In this document: positions 25,801-33,306 of the stretch, piece by piece | How the letters are laid out: each line of letters starts with the position of its first letter | How positions within the stretch are numbered: the stretch's first letter is position 1 | Assembly (NCBI GenBank): GCA_015061465.1 | Contig: SUWN01000018.1 | Span: forward strand, 1-43,209 | Source: Treponema bryantii | GTDB lineage: Bacteria > Spirochaetota > Spirochaetia > Treponematales > Treponemataceae | Direction of reading: 5' to 3' | Length of the DNA stretch: 43,209 bases | Position numbers and translations under genes: made by a program | The notes under the pieces: model-generated | Databases searched by the model: none | What the model saw: only the letters and a program-made list of their open reading frames with translations | Told to the model about the DNA's origin: nothing

Positions 25801-27521
25801 TTTAGAGAAACAAATCCGTTTGACTCAAGTGTGTTTTGCGAATATGTTGAATCAAAGCTAAGAGGTAATCGGGTAGTCAAAGAAATATCGGTTTGAAGAT
25901 GGGGATTGATGTTGTATAAAAATCCAAGCCCTGCGACAAAAGCTCCTTGTTGAATATTGTTGCTTTCTTCTTGCCAAACAATATAAATTTTGTCAGTTTG
26001 TTCTACAGTTGAAGCCAAAGTGATAAATCCACTTGCGCTATCGTAAGAAAAATTGTTTTGTTTAATTCCGTTTTTATAAACAACGATAGAACCTTGGACA
26101 GCAGTTGTTCCAATGTACAAATTGTTTACAGGTGAATAAGTTCGTAACAAGATAGATAAATCATCAACTGAATTTTTTGTTAAATAAATAAACGGGTTTG
26201 AATCTGCAAATGGATAACGAACAGCCGGTTCAGTGTATGATGAATCATCTTGTAAAAGATTTATAACTTGTGCATATAAATGTGAATCGTAAAAAAAGTT
26301 ATTTTGCGAAAATAAAAAGTCTGTATTCTCGGTTACAATTTTATAATCAGTTGAAATTGAATCTGACGAATTATGAATTACAAAAACGTCGCCTTCAGTT
26401 TTAATTCCACAATCATAAAGATTTGCGTTCATAAAAGGTGAAAATCCTTGTGAAGACTGAACAACTAAAGCTTCTGAATCTGAAATCTTTGTTTTTAGTT
26501 CATAAGAAAATTCTGTTAAATCAATCTGATAATTCGTACTAAAAAGAGACTGAATCTTTCCTAAATAAGAATTTGGATTATTGTAGGAACCGATGTAATT
26601 GATGATTGAATCAACGTGGTTTTGATTTTTAAAAGTAATTAAAATTTCTGGAATCTTAGAATCATTTTGTAAGTTTTGAACATCTTGCGATAAAATAATT
26701 TGGTTTTTAAGAGGAATCAATAAATATTGAGATGTTGCTAATTTTATAAAACGTTTTCCATTTTCAGAAATAAAAGTTCCATTTACAGATTCAACATAAA
26801 TATCTTGTATAGAAGATAAATCAGATGCTTGTGGCAAAATAAAACTTTTGCTGTACAAAAAAGAGGTGAGTGGAATTTTTGTGTCAGTTACGCTATTCAT
26901 TCCGTAAAAAGTTGCGTCTTGTGTTGTTGTCATATCGTATCTAAGAACAAAATCACCTTGCCATTTATTGTTTGTTTTGTCCAAAAATTGCAAATAAATT
27001 CCTGGTGCTTGATTTTGTCCGCCCGAAATTCCATAACCTAATTTGTCTGCGGAATAGATTTGTGGAAAAACGATATTTCTGTTGGAAAACATAAATTTAT
27101 TCAGTGCATTTTTTCCGTTGTAACCGAGCGTAAATGTGTTTTTATTAAATTTTTCTGCAAACTCAACTTCAAAAAATATTAAATCATTTAATGTGATAAT
27201 TGCCGATAAATCAACTTCTTGCTTAAAAATTGGAACGCCGGCGGAAAAATATAAAGGCGTGTTTTTTCCAAAAGTTGCAAGAAATGATGAAGAAAAATCA
27301 GCTAGCCAAAATCCAGAAATTGAAACATCCAAAGCAGAAGAAGAATCTCTCCACAAAAATAATGATGATAAATCTTGTTCATTTTGCGCATTTTGTAATG
27401 AATCTGGTAAATTTGCCGCAGCTCCTTGCACAGTCGTTTGATTAATATTTTGTGCAAACAGATTAATTTGAGATAAAAAAATGAATAAAATAAAATAAAT
27501 TTTACAAAAATTAGATTTCAT
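22845..27521 (-). CDS. Giant beta-rich outer-membrane protein (1558 residues)
   Basis: Not assigned to a named family. An N-terminal signal peptide (about 1-23, ending FAQ) leads into a protein rich in N, S, T, Q, F and Y, with long stretches of alternating hydrophobic residues. Internal segments such as NNKEWQTIKVKI and NNNWNTLTINLEENQVYLN look like repeated jelly-roll (carbohydrate-binding-like) domains at about 690-1020. The final about 450 residues look like barrel strands and the chain ends in GGKISF, an outer-membrane beta-signal-like terminus. It is likely inserted by the BAM machinery. Large SprA-like or LptD-like barrels were considered but not supported. The start overlaps dinB by 4 bases; it is the last gene of a three-gene operon. 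Confidence 0.6.
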   Translation of the reverse strand: MKSNFCKIYFILFIFLSQINLFAQNINQTTVQGAAANLPDSLQNAQNEQDLSSLFLWRDSSSALDVSISGFWLADFSSSFLATFGKNTPLYFSAGVPIFKQEVDLSAIITLNDLIFFEVEFAEKFNKNTFTLGYNGKNALNKFMFSNRNIVFPQIYSADKLGYGISGGQNQAPGIYLQFLDKTNNKWQGDFVLRYDMTTTQDATFYGMNSVTDTKIPLTSFLYSKSFILPQASDLSSIQDIYVESVNGTFISENGKRFIKLATSQYLLIPLKNQIILSQDVQNLQNDSKIPEILITFKNQNHVDSIINYIGSYNNPNSYLGKIQSLFSTNYQIDLTEFSYELKTKISDSEALVVQSSQGFSPFMNANLYDCGIKTEGDVFVIHNSSDSISTDYKIVTENTDFLFSQNNFFYDSHLYAQVINLLQDDSSYTEPAVRYPFADSNPFIYLTKNSVDDLSILLRTYSPVNNLYIGTTAVQGSIVVYKNGIKQNNFSYDSASGFITLASTVEQTDKIYIVWQEESNNIQQGAFVAGLGFLYNINPHLQTDISLTTRLPLSFDSTYSQNTLESNGFVSLNAGISYNKDYFSVSNKTSIAVDSPTLSKNLLVNDANIFGSRTYYLSSQAGFTTNVTPNLTNFGIDLKKSNNGTIKNYGGIQDSFITGYKIPLEWDFASLNDFAWASVDIKLAKGDLLKNSSEFELALQIPKETSLQGYKVFLQLGNNASTEFYGEDSFLPTWEITSSSSEVLLPLDVNNKEWQTIKVKINKTTQAKLISNYDARLIVVKNKNTIQDSNGIIYVGPYECVIQGQDVQANPSLNVTSRIIQSNDSPNAKKFLQNENYATKINWNSINKDILQNESYITSSIYFDKVDFSSYKEINFDFKFEIKSTISNIYTNNSDFLIFSLISDDFKTPSLELKINSQIVPLLLQNNNWNTLTINLEENQVYLNKTPLQKENFSLKINKNTNIVKQVVSFSTLYQNEFINSGEIVLDNLYLSQPESSFVAKNNFQTEYKNQDAIIKIKNYELLKNVNASFDSTQSIFTKINNSQKMDTNIDAILQTSFTFADIDVAFDAGTAFIPEEQKQLQIISAGHQIKSSKKLFNFVDFNTEYRYSPNELIFDNTNFLKIDFANYNFPFALSLQTDAEQNQFKQNQTLQGKMDFSIITNPIQIIFNSQIDANQNLIKNLSTQTYFSNFEDISKLSFSTGLQNALVRNVNYLATIFTKFGESSFTPTISYNLLGQYKTDILNDFTDTTKLSFSFPFAIKDNSFNILYQKIGGGIEYSVNTKNYIDDSKKLFESFNQKKWIYSSLPFYDLFSKDLTKEIWTNPTQTNFYSALYELSWNRKLFNSFMDILPSSVALAFARDITSGENTNDIYQIKCTLSSLLVNLFGENSKIKLFDWYKQEEISSSLISIFKIPTKPTDDFSYSLSYYASILFYINQNSALTLANDFSIQNDYEWQLRFTSIYSRSASSSPILSLLGIFWEKINQTKFNITRKDSLNIDFSYQEKILTQNYEYLHSTEFNFLQNYTITSGIGTIFATESSKVNSIGIILDLGGKISF

Positions 27522-28702
27522 TTTTTTAAGCCTTGATTCAATAATCGTGCTTTTTGAACCTTTATTTCAGGATGTTTTTTTTCTAACGATAAAATCGCTT
27601 TTTCTACAGCATACTTTTTATTATCAGAAGTTTCAAATAAATCTTGCTGAATTGGGCGTTCTTCTTTTTCGATATTTTCTAAACCAACACCGAGCAAACG
27701 AATTCCGCGATTAATTTCGTATTTTTTTTCAAAAATCTTTTTTGCCAGCGAATAAAATGAATCTACGGTAATAATATTGTATTCGATTGTTTCTTGAATT
27801 GAAACTGTTGAAAAATCTTCATAACGAATTTTTACCATTACTGTTCTAGAAAATCCACCTTCCCGCAACAATCTGAACATTACAGTTTGAACTAATTCTA
27901 AAAGATATGTTTCTGCTGTATAAATGTCACGCACATCGTAAGGAAAAGTTGTTTCAGCACTGATAGAATGACTTTTTGTTTTTCTATCAAATTTTTCACC
28001 TTCAATTCCTCTTACAACGTTATATAAAAAAGTTCCTGTTGAATTTCCGCAAATAAATTTAAGGGATTCAATGCTTTTTTCCAAAACGTCGCGTGGAGTA
28101 TTTATTCCACATTTATTTAATGTTTCTAAAGTTTTATTTCCTACGCCCCAGATTTTTTTTAATGGAAGATTTAAGATGAAATTCTGTTCTTCGCCTGGTT
28201 TTACCATAAAAAATCCGTCTGGTTTATTTATATCAGAAGCAAGTTTTGCAAAATATTTAGAAGGCGCACATCCTACAGAAACTGTAAGTCCAATTTGCTC
28301 TTTAATGATTTTTTTTATTTTAAATGCAATTTCTTCTGGCTTTCCAAATAAATCTTCAGTTCCAGAAATATCAATGAACGCTTCATCAATTGACATTTGG
28401 TCTACATCTGGCGAAAAATCTTTAAAAATATTCATTATTTTGTAAGAAATTTCGGAATAGCGTTCCATGCGGCCGCGTAAATAAATTCCGTTTGGGCAAA
28501 GTTTATATGCCTGAAAAATCGGCATGGCAGAATGAACACCATATTTACGCGCTTCGTAGGATGCGGTTGAAACAACGCTTCTTTTATCTTCTGGTTTTCC
28601 GCCAACAATGACAGGTTTTCCTTTTAATTCGGGATTATCTAATTGTTCTACAGAAGCAAAAAATGCATCTAAATCAACGTGAAGGTACCATTTTTGAATC
28701 AT
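27518..28702 (-). CDS. dinB: DNA polymerase IV (Y family)
   Basis: Error-prone translesion polymerase. The N terminus HVDLDAFFASVE carries the first catalytic aspartate pair and SIDEAFIDIS the second (D and E). A thumb with a helix-hairpin-helix (LPLKKIWGVGNKTLETL) and a little-finger domain (about 235-350) follow. Near the C terminus, QQDLFE resembles a beta-clamp binding motif. Length (394) is normal. The gene overlaps its upstream neighbour by 4 bases and its downstream neighbour by 4 bases (ATGA type), so it lies in the middle of an operon of envelope genes, an unexpected setting for a DNA damage polymerase. No LexA-type box was seen. Confidence 0.95.
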   Translation of the reverse strand: MIQKWYLHVDLDAFFASVEQLDNPELKGKPVIVGGKPEDKRSVVSTASYEARKYGVHSAMPIFQAYKLCPNGIYLRGRMERYSEISYKIMNIFKDFSPDVDQMSIDEAFIDISGTEDLFGKPEEIAFKIKKIIKEQIGLTVSVGCAPSKYFAKLASDINKPDGFFMVKPGEEQNFILNLPLKKIWGVGNKTLETLNKCGINTPRDVLEKSIESLKFICGNSTGTFLYNVVRGIEGEKFDRKTKSHSISAETTFPYDVRDIYTAETYLLELVQTVMFRLLREGGFSRTVMVKIRYEDFSTVSIQETIEYNIITVDSFYSLAKKIFEKKYEINRGIRLLGVGLENIEKEERPIQQDLFETSDNKKYAVEKAILSLEKKHPEIKVQKARLLNQGLKK

Positions 28703-30639
28703 AACTGACCTTCAACTAAAATATTTTTTGTTTGTGTAAAATAAAAGTTTTGTTCTTCATCCCAAAAGACTGCGGTTACATTAAGCGATGATGAAGAAGT
28801 TTTATTTGTTCCGTAACTAAAACTCATTTTTGTTGGAGGATTTGCTGGAATTAAAAATGAAACTGAGTTTGAATTTTTGATTCTATAATCGTTATCTGAA
28901 TATAAAACTGGTGTAGACATAATTGAATCAACATTAAAATTACAAATTACAGGTTCTTCTCCCAATTCAATTTGTACAGTTCTGATTGCTTCATCAAAAA
29001 TAATTTCGTCTTTGTATGTAATTTGAATTAATGAATTATCATCTTCTGCTGGAGGAATCTGACGTAATGACTGAATTTCAGTTTGTTTTTTAAATAAAGT
29101 ATTGCTTAAAACTGAAAATGAAATAATTAAAATAACAAAAGAAACAAAAACCGTTAAAGATGATTTTTTTATTGTAAAATCTTTTTTTTCAACTTTTGTA
29201 TAGATTCTAAACCAAATTAAATTAAGAGGTAACAAAATAAACGAAAAAATTAGTGGAAGCGATTTTGTATTCAGTAAAATAAATTTTAAAAGCGTTTCTG
29301 ATGAATTGTTGTAAATCTTGTAAATACAAGGAATGTACATAAAAACAATCAATGCATAAATTATAATGTGCCAAATGCTTTTTCTAAAAATTGTGCAAAG
29401 AACAGAAAGGGCATAAAAAACTAAAAACAATGGAAATAATGAAACGTCGATAAACGTAAATAAAATTAGATTTACAAGAGAAGAAATCATTACTAAAAAG
29501 TCTATAGACCGTTCGCTATAAATTTTATGGAATTTTACTTCAAGTGTATAAATTATAGAAATAATTATAAAATTTATAGAAATTTGTAGAATTGGAAGAT
29601 TAAAAACGTGTGTTTGAATATCAAAAATGCGATGAAATAATAAATAAAGACCTTTCCCAAGTAAAAAACTAAGCGTTGTTATTAAAATTGTTGCAGGAAT
29701 TACATACCAGTTTTTTCTTAATTCAAGCCAAGCTTCATGTTGGATTGTAGAATTAATAAAGCCCAAACAAAATACGAATATAAAACTTAAAAATATACAA
29801 ATCAAAATTAATCTGATTATATCAAATTCTGAAAGCCAAATATTTCTGCCCCAAAAGTTTACCATTACGGAATGCTGGTCCCAAAAGTTTTTTTCAAGTG
29901 GATAAAAGTTTTGTAAAAAATTTTCCAAAACTTTTTCAGCCTTAAATTGTTCTTCTAAAGGCAAATTAAAATTTGCAGTAATACACGGAATATCGTTTAT
30001 TAAAAAATATCCACTTACTCTGTCATCATTAAATCGGTATTTAGAAAATTGACTTATGTAAAAAAGAGGAATTGCTTGATTTATTTCCTGACTTTTATAA
30101 GCGTTGTAGGTATTTTTTATTAGCCAAGAAGGAGCTGAAATTCCCAAACTTCCAGTTACAACTGAATTTTCTGTAGAATATAAATTGATATTTAAAGCAA
30201 CGTTATTATCTGTTGAAGACAATGATTTTGCGTAAACTTCAGAACCATAAACTAAATTTCTACTTACAAAATGTTGGGATTCACCGTAAGCAATCAAAAT
30301 AAAGATGTTATAATCAAAATTATTTTGGTTGATATATTTAGAAAGTTCCACGATATAATCTTTATTTTTTAGAATTTCTTCTAGTTTAAAACAAAGCGTT
30401 AAATTATTGGAAGTTTTTTGTTGTGTAGAAGGAAATGATAAAATTATATTGTATGGAAAATTATTTGTTCCGCCATTTATAATTGATTGTGAATAAGGGG
30501 AAAGTCCTTTTTTGGAAAGGTAAGAAAAAACTTGATTGCATAAATCCTCACCAGTTTTTTGTTGTATTGAAAAACAAAATTGTGAGGAGAATAAAAACAA
30601 AATTAATATAAAAAGAAGATTTTTTTTTCTTAAGTACAT
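28699..30639 (-). CDS. Polytopic membrane protein with exported N-terminal domain (unknown)
   Basis: A 646-residue protein: a signal peptide or first membrane segment (about 5-25), an exported domain to about 265, then about seven to eight hydrophobic segments (270-540) and a C-terminal exported beta-like domain. The first domain has a vague resemblance to M28 peptidases (NIFILIAYGES, GSEVYAKSL, VALNINLYS) but the metal ligands are not evident, so if related it is probably inactive. The ATG has no ribosome site; a TTGTAA/TAATAT pair just upstream could give a near-leaderless transcript. It is the first gene of the operon with dinB and the giant outer-membrane protein gene. Confidence 0.6.
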   Translation of the reverse strand: MYLRKKNLLFILILFLFSSQFCFSIQQKTGEDLCNQVFSYLSKKGLSPYSQSIINGGTNNFPYNIILSFPSTQQKTSNNLTLCFKLEEILKNKDYIVELSKYINQNNFDYNIFILIAYGESQHFVSRNLVYGSEVYAKSLSSTDNNVALNINLYSTENSVVTGSLGISAPSWLIKNTYNAYKSQEINQAIPLFYISQFSKYRFNDDRVSGYFLINDIPCITANFNLPLEEQFKAEKVLENFLQNFYPLEKNFWDQHSVMVNFWGRNIWLSEFDIIRLILICIFLSFIFVFCLGFINSTIQHEAWLELRKNWYVIPATILITTLSFLLGKGLYLLFHRIFDIQTHVFNLPILQISINFIIISIIYTLEVKFHKIYSERSIDFLVMISSLVNLILFTFIDVSLFPLFLVFYALSVLCTIFRKSIWHIIIYALIVFMYIPCIYKIYNNSSETLLKFILLNTKSLPLIFSFILLPLNLIWFRIYTKVEKKDFTIKKSSLTVFVSFVILIISFSVLSNTLFKKQTEIQSLRQIPPAEDDNSLIQITYKDEIIFDEAIRTVQIELGEEPVICNFNVDSIMSTPVLYSDNDYRIKNSNSVSFLIPANPPTKMSFSYGTNKTSSSSLNVTAVFWDEEQNFYFTQTKNILVEGQL

Positions 30640-30665
30640 CTATATATTAGTTTATAAATTAAGTG

Positions 30666-30694
30666 TTTACAATGCAAGTACCATTGTGTATAAT
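30666..30694 (+). promoter_or_regulatory. Promoter of the GHKL-like/lipoprotein/trmB/ligA operon
   Basis: TTTACA (30666-30671), 17 bases, TATAAT (30689-30694): one mismatch from consensus. Predicted start near 30701, about 30 bases before the chosen ATG. Confidence 0.75.
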
Positions 30695-30729
30695 GTATAA
30701 GAAAAAGTTTGATAACGAAGAAGGGGCTT

Positions 30730-31896
30730 ATGAGCGCGTCTGATAAAAAATTTTTGCTTGAATTACCACTAAAAGTAATACTTACAGAGGATGGAGCCTC
30801 AAATTTTATTAGTCACAATAAAAAACTTCTACGATTTAGACTTGCTGACAATCTTGATGAATACGGAATTTCATTAAATAAATTTTCCCCACAATCTATT
30901 CAAAGCATGATTCTTTTGGATTATATTTCCAAAATAGAAATTTCTATGTCAGAATTTGTTTCTTCTAGACAAGAAGTTATGGACTTATCAAAAGTTATTG
31001 TTTATTCACTTTTATATAAACAGTTTGATAGAGAAGTTTACAATGCTTTAATTCAATGTGAATGTGTAAAAAAACATAACCGTGCAAATCCAGCAAAATT
31101 AATTGATAATAAAACTCAGATGAGCGACAGACAATTGCGTTCCACATTATCTGGCAAACAAACTGTAATTCAGACAACCCGTAAGGCAATTTTAGACCCA
31201 ATTTGGAACGCGATTATGAGTAATAAGGATTATTCTGCGGAAGAAAAAAATGTTTATTTACTTATGTCAGAAAAATTCTTAAATCGTTTGGGATTAATGA
31301 ATTGGTATATTATTACAACATTCCATAAAAACGAAGGTGCAAACGAAATGTTCATTGCAATTCGTAATCTTTTGAATTCTTACATGGAAAAATCAAAAGT
31401 TGCTGAATATATTTCTGTAATGGTTATGGAATTAGCTTTGAACAACGAAAATACAAACATTCGTAAAGAAGCAAGAAAAATGTATCATGGAATTGATGAT
31501 ATTGATGCACTTGTTTTTGACCCTGAAATTCGTGCCAAAATTGTACAGGAATTACAGCGTAAACATGAACTTGTATTCCTTTCTTGGAAGTTGGGTGGAG
31601 GAGCGTCATCAATCGGTAAACAAGGTAGATTATCAATCACATTGTATAATAAAGATGATGAGTTTCAGGAAGTAAAAGAAAACATCGAAACTGCAAAATC
31701 GTCAAATACTGCTAAAAAAACACTTATTGATTTCTATAGAGAGTTGCCAGAAGGTCAGGAAGGTACTGACTTAGGTTTGTATTATCTTTCTTATTTGGAT
31801 GATGCTTGTAAAAAAGTTAATGTAAAGTTTGAATCTTTAGTAAATCAATATTCTGCAAGTGATTTGACTGTCATTAACTTAAACTTTAACTTTTAA
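30730..31896 (+). CDS. GHKL-ATPase-like protein, function unknown
   Basis: A 388-residue cytoplasmic protein. Start chosen at ATG 30730 with GAAGGGG upstream; an in-frame TTG at 30709 is less likely. The N-terminal half is helical with no family I recognise. The C-terminal half has two features of histidine-kinase-type ATPases: an N-box-like VMELALNNENTN (about 232-243) and a G2-like EGTDLGLYYLS (about 344-354), separated by a beta segment including GRLSITLYN. The aspartate-containing G1 box is missing. No phospho-acceptor histidine region or receiver is present. It could be an anti-sigma or phosphorelay regulator, or a degenerate ATPase. It is the first gene of a five-gene operon. Confidence 0.55.
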   Translation: MSASDKKFLLELPLKVILTEDGASNFISHNKKLLRFRLADNLDEYGISLNKFSPQSIQSMILLDYISKIEISMSEFVSSRQEVMDLSKVIVYSLLYKQFDREVYNALIQCECVKKHNRANPAKLIDNKTQMSDRQLRSTLSGKQTVIQTTRKAILDPIWNAIMSNKDYSAEEKNVYLLMSEKFLNRLGLMNWYIITTFHKNEGANEMFIAIRNLLNSYMEKSKVAEYISVMVMELALNNENTNIRKEARKMYHGIDDIDALVFDPEIRAKIVQELQRKHELVFLSWKLGGGASSIGKQGRLSITLYNKDDEFQEVKENIETAKSSNTAKKTLIDFYRELPEGQEGTDLGLYYLSYLDDACKKVNVKFESLVNQYSASDLTVINLNFNF

Positions 31897-31899
31897 TTT

Positions 31900-32556
31900 A
31901 TGATATATAAGCGTTTTATCAAAAATTGTTCATTATTTTTTCTTTTGATATTCCTTGTTTTTTCATGTAAACAAGTTTCTCCAGAAATGAAGTCAGTTTC
32001 TGTTTGTGTAGTTTTTGATTATTCTGATTACCAAATTTTACCGCAAGCAAGATTAAGCGTTTATGTTGATTCAAATAGTGATGTTCGCCGAGTTGATTCT
32101 ATAGAATTTAATTCCCTTACTACCGATTACAAGTGGAAAATTGAGAGTGATGAACTCCAACAAATAATTGATACAAAAAAACAATGGACAGGAAATTCAA
32201 ATCTTTATATGCCTTATAAAAATCAATTTCCTAATGGTCAATATGAATTAATTTATAAAAATGCAGACGAAAAATTTCAAAAGACTAAAGTAAATTTAAA
32301 ATATGATTCTGCTTTTTATGAAAAATTAGCAGATGAAATTCCTTCATTTATGGAATCAAAAAAAGGAAAAAAACAAATCGCTATTTTTGACAAAGAAAAT
32401 AAAATGATTTATTTTGGTGAACAAGGCGAAGAATTAAAAAATAACAGAGCAATCTGGCTTAAATATAAGGACGCTGCTTTTTATAAGGAAATTTGGACTC
32501 TTTCTGATAATTCAGTTATGTGTATCTTGCCTAAAAAAGATGTTGTTCCAGAATAA
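31900..32556 (+). CDS. Lipoprotein of unknown function
   Basis: A 218-residue protein with an N-terminal signal ending in a lipobox VFSC (lipidated C23), preceded by a basic start and a strongly hydrophobic core. The mature part is mixed alpha/beta and rich in lysine and tyrosine, with no recognised catalytic motif. It starts 3 bases after the upstream gene. Expected to be processed by Lgt, LspA and Lnt (the latter encoded at 16146-17948) and to sit in the periplasmic leaflet of the inner or outer membrane. Confidence 0.75.
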   Translation: MIYKRFIKNCSLFFLLIFLVFSCKQVSPEMKSVSVCVVFDYSDYQILPQARLSVYVDSNSDVRRVDSIEFNSLTTDYKWKIESDELQQIIDTKKQWTGNSNLYMPYKNQFPNGQYELIYKNADEKFQKTKVNLKYDSAFYEKLADEIPSFMESKKGKKQIAIFDKENKMIYFGEQGEELKNNRAIWLKYKDAAFYKEIWTLSDNSVMCILPKKDVVPE

Positions 32557-32570
32557 TTACAGGTGAATTT

Positions 32571-33305
32571 ATGAGTGAAGAAAATCTTACTGCAAAAAAT
32601 GAAGAACCTCTACCGGAAGGTTTACAAAGAGAAAACATTATTCGTAGAGAAGTAAAAACTTATGTTTTAAGAATTGGTCGAATGACTGACGCACAAGAAC
32701 GTTCTTACAATGAACTTTCTCCAGTTTGGTGCATTCCTTTTGAAAATAAAAAATTGAATTTTGTAGATATTTTTGGAAATACAAATCCCATTATCATAGA
32801 AATTGGTTTTGGAATGGGAGATGTTACTGCAAAATTAGCACAAGAAAATCCAAATATAAATTATATCGGAATTGAAGTTCACAAGCCCGGTGTTGGAAAA
32901 TTATTAAGCGAAATTAAAAAACGCGATTTAAAAAATCTATACATTATAGAACACGATGCTTTGGAAGTTTTGGAACAAATGATAGGTGACAATTCTGTAA
33001 ATGGATTTCACATTTTCTTTCCAGATCCATGGCCTAAAAAAAGACATCACAAACGAAGATTACTTCAGCGTCCACGCACAAATTTGTTAGCGCAAAAATT
33101 AGCGCCAGAAGGATATTTGTATTTTGTGACAGATTGGTTTGAATATGCCGAATTTGCGTTGGAAGAATTAAATCAAACTGAAAATCTAGAAAATAAATAT
33201 GACGGATTTGCAGAACCTCAAGAATGGCGTGGACAGACAAAATTTGAACGAAAAGGTTTGAATGCAGACCGTTCTATAACAGAAATATTTTTTGTAAAGA
33301 AATAA
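32571..33305 (+). CDS. trmB: tRNA (guanine-N7-)-methyltransferase
   Basis: SAM-dependent enzyme that methylates G46 in the variable loop of tRNAs. The SAM loop is EIGFGMG (about 77-83), YIGIEVHKPG follows, and the family signature FPDPWPKKRHHKRRL is intact at about 151-165. Length 244 is normal, with an N-terminal extension of about 40 residues. AGGTGA precedes the ATG. ligA starts 1 base after its stop. Confidence 0.96.
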   Translation: MSEENLTAKNEEPLPEGLQRENIIRREVKTYVLRIGRMTDAQERSYNELSPVWCIPFENKKLNFVDIFGNTNPIIIEIGFGMGDVTAKLAQENPNINYIGIEVHKPGVGKLLSEIKKRDLKNLYIIEHDALEVLEQMIGDNSVNGFHIFFPDPWPKKRHHKRRLLQRPRTNLLAQKLAPEGYLYFVTDWFEYAEFALEELNQTENLENKYDGFAEPQEWRGQTKFERKGLNADRSITEIFFVKK

Positions 33306-33306
33306 A

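Noticed and set aside
22845..27521. LptD or SprA identity for the giant outer-membrane protein
   Set aside because: I could not point to a family-specific motif; size and barrel-like composition alone are not enough.
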